Source: Pseudomonadota bacterium | Lineage (GTDB): Bacteria > Pseudomonadota > Gammaproteobacteria > Pseudomonadales > Azotimanducaceae | Reading direction: 5' to 3' | Length of the DNA: 36,092 nt | Assembly: GCA_022571865.1 (NCBI GenBank) | Contig: JACZXA010000014.1 | Span: 1-36,092, forward strand | In this document: in pieces, positions 14,082-22,634 of the stretch | Numbering within the stretch: the stretch's first letter is position 1 | How the letters are laid out: each line of letters begins with the position of its first letter | Translations under genes and position numbers: made by a program | Notes under the pieces: model-generated | Told to the model about the DNA's origin: nothing | The model's database searches: none | What the model saw: the letters and a program-made list of their open reading frames with translations, nothing else

Positions 14082-16211
14082 CTAACTGGCGTTTTTGAGG
14101 ATTATTGAATTTCTGTCGCTCTGCCAGAGAGACAACATCCGAATGAACTCTTCTTCTGGTTTTGCCTTGGAAACCAGGAATCCCTGCACATAGTCGCACT
14201 TTGCAATTATGAGATGCTGTAACTGCACTTCAGTTTCGACACCCTCGGCAACGACCTCTTTACCCAGCGTGGCTGCAATGCTGATCAAGTGTTGTACAAG
14301 AATACGCGCCTGGTCCGACGTCTCTAACTCGGTAATGAAAGAGCGGTCGATCTTGACAACGTCCAGAGGACGTTCACGTAACATATTCAGCGAGGAAAAA
14401 CCGGTTCCAAAATCATCGAGGGCGATTTTCATACCGGCCTGCCGCAAGATCTCGAGCTCGTGTACGACTTGTTGTGTATCCTTGGCAAACACCGATTCCG
14501 TCACTTCGATTTCGATGTGGCGGTGAGGCAGGTTGCGTCGGTCGAGCAACGACAACAGCGAAAGCGCGAAACCACCCGCCATCAGTTGTTTCTGGGAAAT
14601 GTTTATCGCAACGGTGTTGAGGGTAATTCCACGTTGCTCCGCTGATACAAACAGGCTGGCCGTTTTGTCAACGAGGATCGACATGAAATCGTAGATCAGG
14701 CTTGTTTCCTCAGCGATAGGCACGAACGTGTCTGGCGGTACGACTCCGAGTTTGGCGTCTGTCCATCGTAACAATGCCTCTGCGTTTTCGACGGTCCGAT
14801 CGGCAAGCTTCAGCTTTGGTTGGAAGTGAACGTCGAGCTCGCCTTCTTTGATCGCGTTTCTCAAGCGACTTTCAACAAACACTCGATGTCGGTTCGCTTC
14901 ATTCAACGTATCATCATAAAATACGAACCTGGCTCCCCCGGATTCTTTCGCGCGGTACATGGCAGAGTCCGCTTTCATAATAAGTTCTTCAACATTTGTT
15001 CCATCGTCAGGAAAAACTGCGACGCCAATTGAAGCCCCGATAGAGTGCTCCATGCGATCCACGATTATCGGTTTGGTGATGGAGCTGATGATCCGTTCGC
15101 ATAAGACCGAAACGGACTTGTCATCTTCACACCCGGGAACGATCATGGCGAACTCGTCCCCACCTAAGCGTGCAATGACGTCAATTTCTCGAAGCGACTC
15201 ACGCAATCGATCGCTGATTATCACCAGTAGCCGATCGCCCGCTTTGTGACCTTCGGTGTCGTTGACCTTCTTGAAGCCGTCGAGGTCCAGGAATAGGAGT
15301 ACACCTTTTTCTCCACGCCATGAGCGAGAAAGGCTTTCACCTAACTTGTCTTCGAACGCATGACGGTTGATAAGGCCGGTCAAAGCGTCGAAATGTGCTT
15401 GCTGATACAGGCTGTCTGAACGACTGATATTGGTGACTGCAACGGAAAGCCGATCCGCGAGGTCAGTTAGATATTTGGACTCGCCGCCTGTCAGCGACCT
15501 GTCACCGGCTGCAACTAACACACCCGATATCATGCCCTCCCCGGCGATAGGAAGATATTCAAGCGTATTTTCTCCGCAGACTCGCTTGGCTATGTCGCAA
15601 TAACCATCGATGTCGCGCAAACCGTCATCGGTGATTTCCAGGAGCCCGATCGTGTCTTTGACCAGTTGCCGATTTTTCAATCGATAAGTTGCAAGCAGAA
15701 CTGATTCCATATCAGGTCGAAGAATCAAGGTAATCTCGACTGCTTCCATCTGAGCAGATATCAGCACCTTAAGGAGAACGGGGTCGAGATCAGCGGAAGA
15801 CAGGATAAGTCGGTCGATGTCAGCCAACGACTGACTGGATTTTTGAGCTTCTTCGAACTGATCGGTCATGGCGTTGAAGGCGTGGGTAAGTGATTTGAAT
15901 TCATCGTGCTTGTCAATGGATATACGCCGAGAGTAGTTGCCGTTCGTGAGCTGACGAATCGCATCCTGGAGTGCCGTTAAGGGCTGGAGATTTCGTCGCA
16001 ATATTCGACCGACCGAGACCGCAGCAGTGATTAGCGTAAGCGTCGTTGCTACGACGGCGAATTGGCTGAATTGCGCAACAGAACTGAACATCGCGGGTAC
16101 GGAACCATCGTAGATACCAAGGTAGGCGATCGCCGAAATTGGGACGAGCGCGAACGTCCCAAGAAGGGTCAGGAGATGGCGTTCAACGCGCTTCCTCAAG
16201 CGTATGGCCAT
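14082..16211 (-). CDS. Membrane-bound GGDEF-EAL cyclic-di-GMP protein
   Basis: 709 residues from ATG 16211. Two N-terminal membrane helices (~13-34 and ~48-70) enclose a very short periplasmic loop, so it probably senses from the membrane or cytoplasm. A HAMP-like segment (~68-120, LQPLTALQDAIRQLTNGNYS) and a GAF-like region (~130-265) follow. The diguanylate cyclase domain (~270-435) has an intact RLGGDEF (GGDEF at 350-354) and an inhibitory RxxD site (REID 341-344). The EAL domain (~445-700) has NAEALLRW, DDFGTGFSSL and KEVVAEGVET, the residues needed for phosphodiesterase activity. Both activities look possible. It is divergent from the DUF4124-like gene and shares its regulatory region. 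Confidence 0.93.
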   Translation of the reverse strand: MAIRLRKRVERHLLTLLGTFALVPISAIAYLGIYDGSVPAMFSSVAQFSQFAVVATTLTLITAAVSVGRILRRNLQPLTALQDAIRQLTNGNYSRRISIDKHDEFKSLTHAFNAMTDQFEEAQKSSQSLADIDRLILSSADLDPVLLKVLISAQMEAVEITLILRPDMESVLLATYRLKNRQLVKDTIGLLEITDDGLRDIDGYCDIAKRVCGENTLEYLPIAGEGMISGVLVAAGDRSLTGGESKYLTDLADRLSVAVTNISRSDSLYQQAHFDALTGLINRHAFEDKLGESLSRSWRGEKGVLLFLDLDGFKKVNDTEGHKAGDRLLVIISDRLRESLREIDVIARLGGDEFAMIVPGCEDDKSVSVLCERIISSITKPIIVDRMEHSIGASIGVAVFPDDGTNVEELIMKADSAMYRAKESGGARFVFYDDTLNEANRHRVFVESRLRNAIKEGELDVHFQPKLKLADRTVENAEALLRWTDAKLGVVPPDTFVPIAEETSLIYDFMSILVDKTASLFVSAEQRGITLNTVAINISQKQLMAGGFALSLLSLLDRRNLPHRHIEIEVTESVFAKDTQQVVHELEILRQAGMKIALDDFGTGFSSLNMLRERPLDVVKIDRSFITELETSDQARILVQHLISIAATLGKEVVAEGVETEVQLQHLIIAKCDYVQGFLVSKAKPEEEFIRMLSLWQSDRNSIILKNAS

Positions 16212-16409
16212 GACGCGCAGTAATCCTTCCCTGAATCAGATCAAAAATGACTTCAGCTCGCGGCTATCAGACCATAGAGGATGCGCTTGAACTGTGATTC
16301 GTTAGGGGTTACAGGAGATTCGTCCGGATTCGGCACTCATTACACAGCTTATTTGTCAGTCGATAGAGATAAGAAAAAGCCTGAACGCGGGACCCGTTTC
16401 GTACAAATC

Positions 16410-16425
16410 TGTGACACTACTCACA
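16410..16425. promoter_or_regulatory. CRP-like palindrome (TGTGA-N6-TCACA)
   Basis: TGTGACACTACTCACA has perfect consensus half-sites with the 6-base spacer of CRP/Vfr/Clp sites, and flanking AAATC/AAATC. It sits in the divergent interval, ~65 bp before the DUF4124-like start and ~200 bp upstream of the GGDEF-EAL start. Confidence 0.6.
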
Positions 16426-16459
16426 AAATCGTGAATCACCCTCCGCTAAGGTTGATTAA

Positions 16460-16473
16460 TGTGACGCATCACA
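16460..16473. promoter_or_regulatory. Second dyad with TGTGA-N4-TCACA spacing
   Basis: TGTGACGCATCACA repeats the same half-sites with a 4-base spacer, the spacing used by FNR-type members of the CRP/FNR family. It is 17 bp before the ATG at 16490, so binding here would more likely block than activate that gene. Confidence 0.4.
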
Positions 16474-16489
16474 CAGTTAGGGGAAAGTG

Positions 16490-16822
16490 ATGCGGATTCG
16501 ACCGTTGCTGAGTGCGGGGGCACTGGTATTTGCAGCTTATTCAATGAGCGGGCAGGCCGAGGTCATAGCCAAATGGGTGGACGAGGAGGGTGTCACTCAC
16601 TTCGGCAATCCGCAGTTTGCACCTGGGGATGTAGACGCGGTGACGTTGGTGGAGGTAGGACCGGCAAACGGCATGGTGGTGCCGACGGTAGTTGCGGAAA
16701 CCAATCACCGTAGTCGTGTGGTCGTAATCAAAAGGAACGTAAAATCCAATCCGCGAGGATGGCAAGGTTACCGGAGAAACAAGAATAGTTCTAACACCCG
16801 AGGCAGGCGACGGGGGCGCTGA
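16490..16822 (+). CDS. Exported DUF4124-like protein
   Basis: 110 residues from the ATG at 16490, preceded by AGGGGAAAG; a GTG at 16487 is in frame directly before it. The signal peptide is MRIRPLLSAGALVFAAYSMSGQA. The mature N-terminus, EVIAKWVDEEGVTHFGNPQ, is the DUF4124 pattern (a short beta-hairpin domain in many proteobacterial envelope proteins). The C-terminal ~45 residues are strongly basic and Arg/Asn/Gly rich (RRNKNSSNTRGRRRGR), which would suit binding to nucleic acid or to anionic cell-wall polymers. The function is unknown. It is convergent with the M20 peptidase gene. Confidence 0.75.
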   Translation: MRIRPLLSAGALVFAAYSMSGQAEVIAKWVDEEGVTHFGNPQFAPGDVDAVTLVEVGPANGMVVPTVVAETNHRSRVVVIKRNVKSNPRGWQGYRRNKNSSNTRGRRRGR

Positions 16823-16834
16823 TCAGATTTCTTG

Positions 16835-18115
16835 TCAGCGGCGATCGGTTACACCGGCGGATGCGAGTGCTATGAGCAGCGCTTTCTGAACACCGCGATA
16901 GCCGTCGGTATTCGACCACCACTCGTTGAGTGAATGAGCCCCCCCACCCTGTCCACCACGGCCGATGGTGGTCGCGGGAATCCCGCGGGCGATAGGTACA
17001 TTGGCGTCGGTAGAACCGGCAGCCAACTCGGGTGTGACTCCGAAAAATCGTGTTGCAGCCAGCGCACGCTGGATGAGCGGCGTTTGCGGTTCGATCCTGC
17101 CTGACGGCCGATTACCGATGGACTTCACCTCGACGCTCAGCGGCTCCCCCCGGGTGAGCAGCCGGTTCTGCTCAACCAGCGCGAGTTGCACAGCATTTTG
17201 CAGGATAGCGTCTATCTGGCGCAGACGGTCAGGGTCTTCTGAACGCATGTCGATTTCAGCCCAGCTTTCGAAAGGTATGGCATTAACCGAGGTCCCGCCG
17301 CCCACGCGGCCGATGTTGTACGTGGTGCGTGGACCGGTGGCAACGAAAGTGGAGGCGTTGTCGTCAAAAAAATGGATGGCGCGCGCGAGCGCGTGAGCTG
17401 GGTTGGCGAGCCCGAATGCGCTCCAGGAATGGCCACCGGCACCACTGAAAGTCACCCGGTAACGATGTGAGCCGATGGCGTGGTTCAGCACTCGTTTAAA
17501 TGAACCTCCGTCAATGGCGATGAGTTCGTCGATGCGCGGTCCACCTTGGCGGAAGAGGTGTTTTACCCCACGCAAGTCGCCGAGCCCCTCCTCTCCGACC
17601 GTCGCGACAAAAAGCAGGTCGTGCACGGTCTCGACATCGGCCGATCGCATCGCCCGTATCATGGTCAGGAGCAGTATTAGACCACGCGTGTCGTCACCGA
17701 TTCCCGGCGCATAGAGCTTGCCGTTTTCTCGCCTCACCGTTACATCCGTACCTTCCGGAAAGACCGTGTCCAAATGAGCGACGATTGCGATGGTCTTGTC
17801 GCCCGAGCGTCCCGGCCAACGGCTGATGACGTTTCCCACCTTGTCTATCCTGGTGTCTTGCATACCTGCATCGATGAGTTTCTCCGCGTAACGTCGAGCT
17901 CGCGCGTCTTCTTTGAATGGAGGTGCGGGTATTTCCGTCAGCTCGATGAGTTCAGCATCGCTTTGTGAATCCAGAATTTCTATGATTCTCAGCGCTTCGC
18001 TTATTTCCGGACGCGCCGCGAGGCTTTTGATCTCCTCATCGAAGTCGATGGTCGCACCGTTTGCGTTACCGGCCAGGCAGATCAATAAGAAGGCAATGAG
18101 GTTTTTCGTCGTCAT
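16835..18115 (-). CDS. Exported M20 zinc peptidase (PepT-like)
   Basis: 426 residues. The ATG at 18115 gives a Sec signal peptide (NLIAFLLICLAGNANGA); the longer frame upstream overlaps the flippase gene and is not coding. M20 zinc ligands appear in order: VAHLDTVFPEG, GIGDDTRGLI, ATVGEEGLGDLRG and, near the C-terminus, GGGAHSLNEWW. The dimerisation or lid domain is in the middle (SGAGGHSWSAFG). M20 enzymes hydrolyse dipeptides, tripeptides or N-acyl amino acids with a two-zinc site; this one would act in the periplasm. It is the last of a run of minus-strand genes, 44 bp after the flippase-like gene, and probably in the same transcript. Confidence 0.88.
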   Translation of the reverse strand: MTTKNLIAFLLICLAGNANGATIDFDEEIKSLAARPEISEALRIIEILDSQSDAELIELTEIPAPPFKEDARARRYAEKLIDAGMQDTRIDKVGNVISRWPGRSGDKTIAIVAHLDTVFPEGTDVTVRRENGKLYAPGIGDDTRGLILLLTMIRAMRSADVETVHDLLFVATVGEEGLGDLRGVKHLFRQGGPRIDELIAIDGGSFKRVLNHAIGSHRYRVTFSGAGGHSWSAFGLANPAHALARAIHFFDDNASTFVATGPRTTYNIGRVGGGTSVNAIPFESWAEIDMRSEDPDRLRQIDAILQNAVQLALVEQNRLLTRGEPLSVEVKSIGNRPSGRIEPQTPLIQRALAATRFFGVTPELAAGSTDANVPIARGIPATTIGRGGQGGGAHSLNEWWSNTDGYRGVQKALLIALASAGVTDRR

Positions 18116-18159
18116 TGAGAAGAACTCTACACAAGCGAACGGGCTGCGAATAGCGAAGG

Positions 18160-19464
18160 TTATTGCACCCTCAAACGAGGCAACACGAGGTAGAGCTTCC
18201 AGAGTGTCATCAGCAGCATACCCGCGAGGTAGCTTGATACGACGCCGATCAACCCATAGGGCTCGCCCAACCAGAACATGCCAGTCAGGAAAAGCGTATA
18301 CGAGCACACTTGTATGAGCGGGGTTACCCGTGCGAATCCAAGCCCAATAGCAAGCGGGTGGATGGCGACGAAAGTCGAACTCACGCCGATGGCAAGCATG
18401 AATATTGCGACAGTCGACCAGAGGTAGATCTGCTCGGGTCCGAAGATAATCGATAGCCACACCGGGCTTGAGATACTAGCCAGAAAACACAACGGGACCG
18501 AGATGCAGCCGAATATCAACGTTGCCCGTCGAAATTCCTCGGCAGACTCAGGTCCCGGGGCCGTACCGATGCGCATGAGGTCCGCAAAGGATGATTGAAA
18601 CACCGGATCCACCAATCTGCTGATCAAAGTACCGACCTGCTTGAGAAAGCGATAGATAGTGACCGCCTCCATACTGATGATGACCGACACCAGAATGATA
18701 TCCACCTGCAGGACGACCACGTTCAGCGATTTCGAAATGTTGGTCCACCAGGCGGTTGTCAATCCCTGGCGACGAAATTGTACAGGTGCCGTCACCCAGT
18801 GTTTTACTCCGGCGCGGGCGAGAATCCGGTAGCCGAGGATGAAAAGTATGACCGCTTCGATACCGTAACTGGCGGCCCACCATGGGTAGTAGATCGCCGG
18901 TTCGGTCTCTCCTACCAACCACAGGGTGATTGCCGCCAACAACTGTAAGCAGGGCGCGATGATGAAACTCAGTGCCAGCGCATTCTGGGCCGAATACATG
19001 CGGATCACCGCGAGCGGCACGTTCAACCAGCTGATCAACAAAACCCAGATGAACCAGCCCGCACCGATCAGCAGAGCGGGTTCCCACTCGAGCCACTCGG
19101 CAAACCATGGCAGCAGCAGAAAACCGACACCCGCGCTGACGGCGCCGGAAATAACGTCCAGCATCCAGTAGCTTTTGAAGAGTGTCGCGAGCGCTGGCAG
19201 GTTCTCCTGTTGCTCGAGTTCGACGGCACGCTTGAGTAATGCAGGCCAGGACTGCAGGGTGAGGAGTGTGCGGAGCGTAAAAAATATAGTGACGGCGACC
19301 AGGAGGCTGCCAAGGGGGCCGGTACCGAGCGTCGCGTTCAGTATGACCAAGGTCAACAATGATGCGACTGCGGCGATCCCTTGCGCGAGATAAAGGCGCA
19401 ACGTCCCCGGCTTCAGTGTCGACAACAATGCCCGCACCTGCGCAGGCGCGCCGGACAGCACCAT
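18160..19464 (-). CDS. Wzx/MATE-like polysaccharide or lipid-linked-sugar flippase
   Basis: 434 residues with about 12 hydrophobic helices spread over the length, basic at the N-terminus and in loops. The overall pattern resembles the MOP-superfamily polysaccharide export (Wzx/RfbX-like) proteins: a conserved QVDIILVSVIISMEAVTIYRFLKQ helix in mid-protein and PVFQSSFADLMR after it. Individual diagnostic motifs are weak, so substrate and direction are not assigned. The ATG at 19464 directly follows the TGA of the preceding PLP-enzyme gene (TGA-ATG), so it is translationally coupled to it. Its place in an operon of exported redox and PLP proteins is unusual for a flippase. Confidence 0.7.
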   Translation of the reverse strand: MVLSGAPAQVRALLSTLKPGTLRLYLAQGIAAVASLLTLVILNATLGTGPLGSLLVAVTIFFTLRTLLTLQSWPALLKRAVELEQQENLPALATLFKSYWMLDVISGAVSAGVGFLLLPWFAEWLEWEPALLIGAGWFIWVLLISWLNVPLAVIRMYSAQNALALSFIIAPCLQLLAAITLWLVGETEPAIYYPWWAASYGIEAVILFILGYRILARAGVKHWVTAPVQFRRQGLTTAWWTNISKSLNVVVLQVDIILVSVIISMEAVTIYRFLKQVGTLISRLVDPVFQSSFADLMRIGTAPGPESAEEFRRATLIFGCISVPLCFLASISSPVWLSIIFGPEQIYLWSTVAIFMLAIGVSSTFVAIHPLAIGLGFARVTPLIQVCSYTLFLTGMFWLGEPYGLIGVVSSYLAGMLLMTLWKLYLVLPRLRVQ

Positions 19465-20732
19465 TCAGGTTTTTTCCGTTTGATGAAATACCGGCCAGCG
19501 ATCTACGAACTCGCCGTTTTTGACTACCAGAAGATCGCCGAACTGCAGCAAGACGTGCTCGCTTTGCGTCGGGCGCAAGAAGACGTAGTCATCGACCCCA
19601 AGGTTTACCGAGGTGGATGTACTGACCGGTTCCTGGTTGGTGCTGTGATACAAAGGTTCGGCTATGCCGGGCGGAGACGCATAGCGTGCCTTCCAGAAGC
19701 CACCGTAGATGTAATAGAGCCGCTGCCGGTTGGGGTCCCAGCTTTGCAGGGCCTTAGCCAGCCATGGATCTTCCGGTGCGCGCAACTCGTCATAACGTTT
19801 GAGGATAGGGGTGGCGATAAAGGCAGCCGGAAGGTTCTCGGCGAGATGGTGGGTATCAAAGTCCGTTGGTTTGACAACGCCCGATCCGGCCGCAAGATCG
19901 TTCATGGTGTGATCGCGTTCGTAGATTCGCAACGTGTGACTGCCTGCGCCGTTGAGGGTGAGCCGTTCGCGCAGAGCGGATGGCGGCACACGATCGAGAA
20001 ATCCCCGATAGAGCGACAATACATTCTGTACGGCGGGATGATCGAGCCCAGCGCCAAGTCCGGTAAGGTGAGGCTCGTAACCCATGAACCCAGAGAATTG
20101 TAGATGTTCGGGGTCAGAGGCGATCGTCGCGAAAATTGGTTCCAAGGCCGCGGGCTCCGGTATTCCACCTCGATGCAGACCGACATCGATCTCGACATTG
20201 ACGAGCATGCGTACGCCCAGCTGACGCGCGAGCCTTTGATACTGCCGCAGGCGCTTGTGGGAATCGATGAGCCATTGCAGCTGCCGTTGTGACTGGAACG
20301 AAGTATTCGGTTGCGTCCGGTAGAAACGAGCGGCGGCGTTGATGGGCATCGGTTTACCCATCAGAACATCGCTGTCGGGAAATGCGGCCGCGATGGCGGT
20401 GAGGAACGGTTGGTGAAAAACCATGAGTGCATTGGTGTCTGCACGGGCCATGACATGTTTTAGCATCGGCACGAAGGCAACGACTTGACCACCACGCGAT
20501 AGCGCTTCTCAGCCCCCACCGAACGGGTCAACACATCGACATTGTGTTCCAGCCGTTCGAGGTCGATGACTAAAACCGGGTGGCCTGGGCCGTCACGTTT
20601 CAGGAGTTCGTTCAACCTTGAGAAATAGAGATCATGAGGTCCGCCTCGGTCTTCATGTCGCCACAGGAAGGTAGCGACCGCGGCGCTGGCGGCCATACCC
20701 AAACCACCGAAGAGCAGGGTGCGGCGCTTCAT
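19465..20732 (-). pseudogene. D-threonine aldolase / alanine-racemase-like PLP protein, one frameshift
   Basis: The N-terminal part starts at ATG 20732, overlapping the previous stop (ATGA). It encodes a Tat-like signal (KRRTLLFGGLGMAASAAVATF) and HPVLVIDLERLEHNVDVL, then RVVVKSLPS, the beta-strand bearing the PLP lysine of fold-type III enzymes. The frame is then lost at about 20475-20485. Restoring one base would give KSLPSVPMLKHVMARADTN, and the rest (20472-19465) reads on to the C-terminus with MLVNVEIDVGLHRGG, GYEPHLTGLG and GAGSHTLRIYE. DYVFLRPTQSEHVLLQFGDL holds the His/Cys-type metal region expected of D-threonine aldolases. The single lesion in an otherwise well conserved gene suggests a sequencing error or a recent mutation. 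Confidence 0.7.
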
Positions 20733-22096
20733 GACGCAATCCCGAAAATCTTGCGCAGGTGATCGTTCAAGAAGCGTCCCGATGGGTCGAGTTCCGCGCG
20801 CAGATTGATGAAATCCGCGAGTCTGGGATAAAGCGAGGATAACGCGGCGTGTTCCAGCGTATGACACTTGCCCCAATGGGGACGGCCGTCGTACTTCCAG
20901 AAAATCGGCTCGATGGCGTCGAAGTACGGTCGATAGTCAAAGTCTGCCGCTCTGTGGATGGAGATCGCTGCTCGGTCACCGCCTGAAAACATGCTGAGCC
21001 AGAGATCGTCGCCTTTGATGTAGCGAAACTCCAACGGAAAAACTACGTCGATCGCCTGGCGCTCGATAGTAGCGAGAATTTCTCTGAGGCACTGCGCACC
21101 GGCTTCAATCGGAACCGAGTACTCCATCTCATTGAATCGATTGTTACGAACGTTGGCGAGTATTTTGTGGGAGACGTCGACGGCTTCGCTTGGCTCGATT
21201 CCTTCAGCCAGGCCATTGATTAGAGGTTTTCGTTTCCCTGGAGGCAGAGCCAACCAGGATTGCATAACCTGACCAAAAGCGGCCGCCTCCTCTGGCGACG
21301 GTCGAGGATTGTTGATGGGTTCGATCGTTTCATCGATCGCAAGCACCAGGGCGTAGTCGGAATGCACCAGGGGAAACATCTCGAAATGTCGATGTGCGCG
21401 GGCCGATTCATCGAAGTGTTCAAGAACCGTCTCGGTACGTTCCACCCAGTTCTGTTCTTTTAGACGGTATGGGGTTCGATTCTGCATGCGAATTTGCGTA
21501 ACGATGCCGAGCGCACCGAGCCCGGCTCGCGCAGCATCGAACAGGGCGGAGTTGTTCTCTGCGTCGATGTCCAGCACCTCGCCCGTGGCTGTGACCAGTC
21601 GCAGACCGGTGATGTATCCCGATAGCGTGTTGAATCCGATACCCGTGCCGTGAGTGGCGGTGGACGTAGCACCGGCGAGCGTCTGTCGATCGATGTCCGG
21701 CAGGTTGAACATCGCCTGGCCGATAGGGTCGAGCAATGCGCCGCAACTGCCAAGTCGGGTTCCAGCGGCGAAGGTGGCCTGTACTGTCTCGCTATTGTGT
21801 TCGAGCAAACCGGCCATTCTGTCCAACACCACGAGGTGGCCATCGGTTGGCACGAGAGGAGAGAATGAGTGACCGGCACCCACAGGGCGCACAGCGCCGT
21901 TTGTTGTGCGCAGGAACTGGACCAACTCGTCTTCGCTACCCGGAGCAAAGCGACTGATGGGTTGTGAACTTTGGTTACCGCTCCAGTTGTACCAGGGGAG
22001 CCCACCTTGAGAGGTAGCCGAAACTGGCCGGGTGGCTGCCAAGAGGCCCGCCGTTGCCGTGCCAGCCAACCACCGTCGCCGCGACCAACCGGTCAC
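20729..22096 (-). CDS. Tat-exported FAD-linked lactone oxidase (ALO/gulonolactone oxidase type)
   Basis: 455 residues from a GTG at 22096 that overlaps the cytochrome stop (GTGA). The Tat signal is SRRRWLAGTATAGLLAA. The FAD-binding PCMH domain occupies ~40-220, with VRPVGAGHSFSPLVPTDGHL, GQAMFNLPDIDRQTLAGATS and TATHGTG. The C-terminal D-arabinono-lactone oxidase domain follows, with the flavin-proximal WGKCHTLEHA and FLNDHLRKIFG end. Family members oxidise aldonolactones (gulono-, arabinono-, galactono-) or, in some bacteria, sugars and alditols. The periplasmic location and the cytochrome c gene just upstream suggest electrons leave to cytochrome c rather than to oxygen. Confidence 0.88.
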   Translation of the reverse strand: MTGWSRRRWLAGTATAGLLAATRPVSATSQGGLPWYNWSGNQSSQPISRFAPGSEDELVQFLRTTNGAVRPVGAGHSFSPLVPTDGHLVVLDRMAGLLEHNSETVQATFAAGTRLGSCGALLDPIGQAMFNLPDIDRQTLAGATSTATHGTGIGFNTLSGYITGLRLVTATGEVLDIDAENNSALFDAARAGLGALGIVTQIRMQNRTPYRLKEQNWVERTETVLEHFDESARAHRHFEMFPLVHSDYALVLAIDETIEPINNPRPSPEEAAAFGQVMQSWLALPPGKRKPLINGLAEGIEPSEAVDVSHKILANVRNNRFNEMEYSVPIEAGAQCLREILATIERQAIDVVFPLEFRYIKGDDLWLSMFSGGDRAAISIHRAADFDYRPYFDAIEPIFWKYDGRPHWGKCHTLEHAALSSLYPRLADFINLRAELDPSGRFLNDHLRKIFGIAS

Positions 22097-22437
22097 GGTC
22101 GTAATCCGCTGGACATGAATTTGATCAATGTGACGAAATCAGAACGTTCACAGTCCATGCAATAACCGAGTGGTGGCATGTTGTTGAATCCTTCCACCGT
22201 GTGGGTAAGCAGCACCTCGTCACCCTGCGCGAGACGCGGGGCCCAGTCTTCGGAATCGCCAACCCGAGGTGCGCCGCCAATACCGTTAATGTGGCACAGC
22301 GAACAACTGCGCGACCACTTTTCCATTGGATCGCTGCCAACGGGTGTATGGGTGGAGATTTCCTGGTTCGCCATTTGTCCACAGCCACACAGTACACAAG
22401 CAAGTGTCATCGCTATCAGGAGTCGAGTCGCGGGCAT
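22093..22437 (-). CDS. Small exported c-type cytochrome, probable lipoprotein
   Basis: 114 residues. ATG 22437 has GAGGAG 5 bases upstream. The N-terminus MPATRLLIAMTLACVLCGCG is a signal peptide with a lipobox-like end (LCGC). One heme site CSLCH (~45-49) is followed by GIGGAPRVGD, and MPP near residue 88 provides the axial Met of the cytochrome c5-like class. An extra CMDC pair (CMDCERSDF) near the C-terminus is typical of the c5-type. It heads a run of four overlapping or abutting genes and most likely accepts electrons from the lactone oxidase encoded next. Confidence 0.85.
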   Translation of the reverse strand: MPATRLLIAMTLACVLCGCGQMANQEISTHTPVGSDPMEKWSRSCSLCHINGIGGAPRVGDSEDWAPRLAQGDEVLLTHTVEGFNNMPPLGYCMDCERSDFVTLIKFMSSGLRP

Positions 22438-22473
22438 TCAGATCTCCTCAAATAGAAGCAAAGATGCTGTTGA

Positions 22474-22574
22474 GATGTTGGTGCCGTGCATAATCGTGAA
22501 CATCTCCAAAGATGTTGGTGCCGTGCATAATCGTGAACATCTCAGGAAATGTTCACGATTATGCACGGCACCAA
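22474..22574. repeat. Direct repeats and 26-bp-stem hairpin upstream of the cytochrome operon
   Basis: Two identical 33-bp direct repeats (22474-22506 and 22511-22543) are separated by 4 bases. The second is followed by an inverted copy (22549-22574) that pairs perfectly over 26 bases with 22515-22540, leaving an 8-base loop. Transcribed from the minus strand it would form a very stable hairpin in the leader of the cytochrome/oxidase operon. There is no U-run on either side, so it is not a standard terminator. It may act on mRNA stability, on attenuation, or as a protein site. Confidence 0.8.
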
Positions 22575-22618
22575 GGATGCGCTCGGCACCAAGGATGCGC
22601 CGGCACCAAGGATGCGCT
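22566..22618. repeat. Three tandem copies of a 17-18-bp unit
   Basis: The unit CGGCACCAAGGATGCGC(T) is repeated at 22566-22583, 22584-22600 and 22601-22618. Its first 9 bases (CGGCACCAA) are shared with the inverted arm of the adjacent hairpin, so the two repeat systems grew out of each other. Confidence 0.85.
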
Positions 22619-22634
22619 GGCGGTACATGGTTGG

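Noticed and set aside
22474-22620. CRISPR array
   Set aside because: The two 33-bp repeats are separated by only 4 bases and the 17-bp units are contiguous, with no unique spacers and no cas genes.
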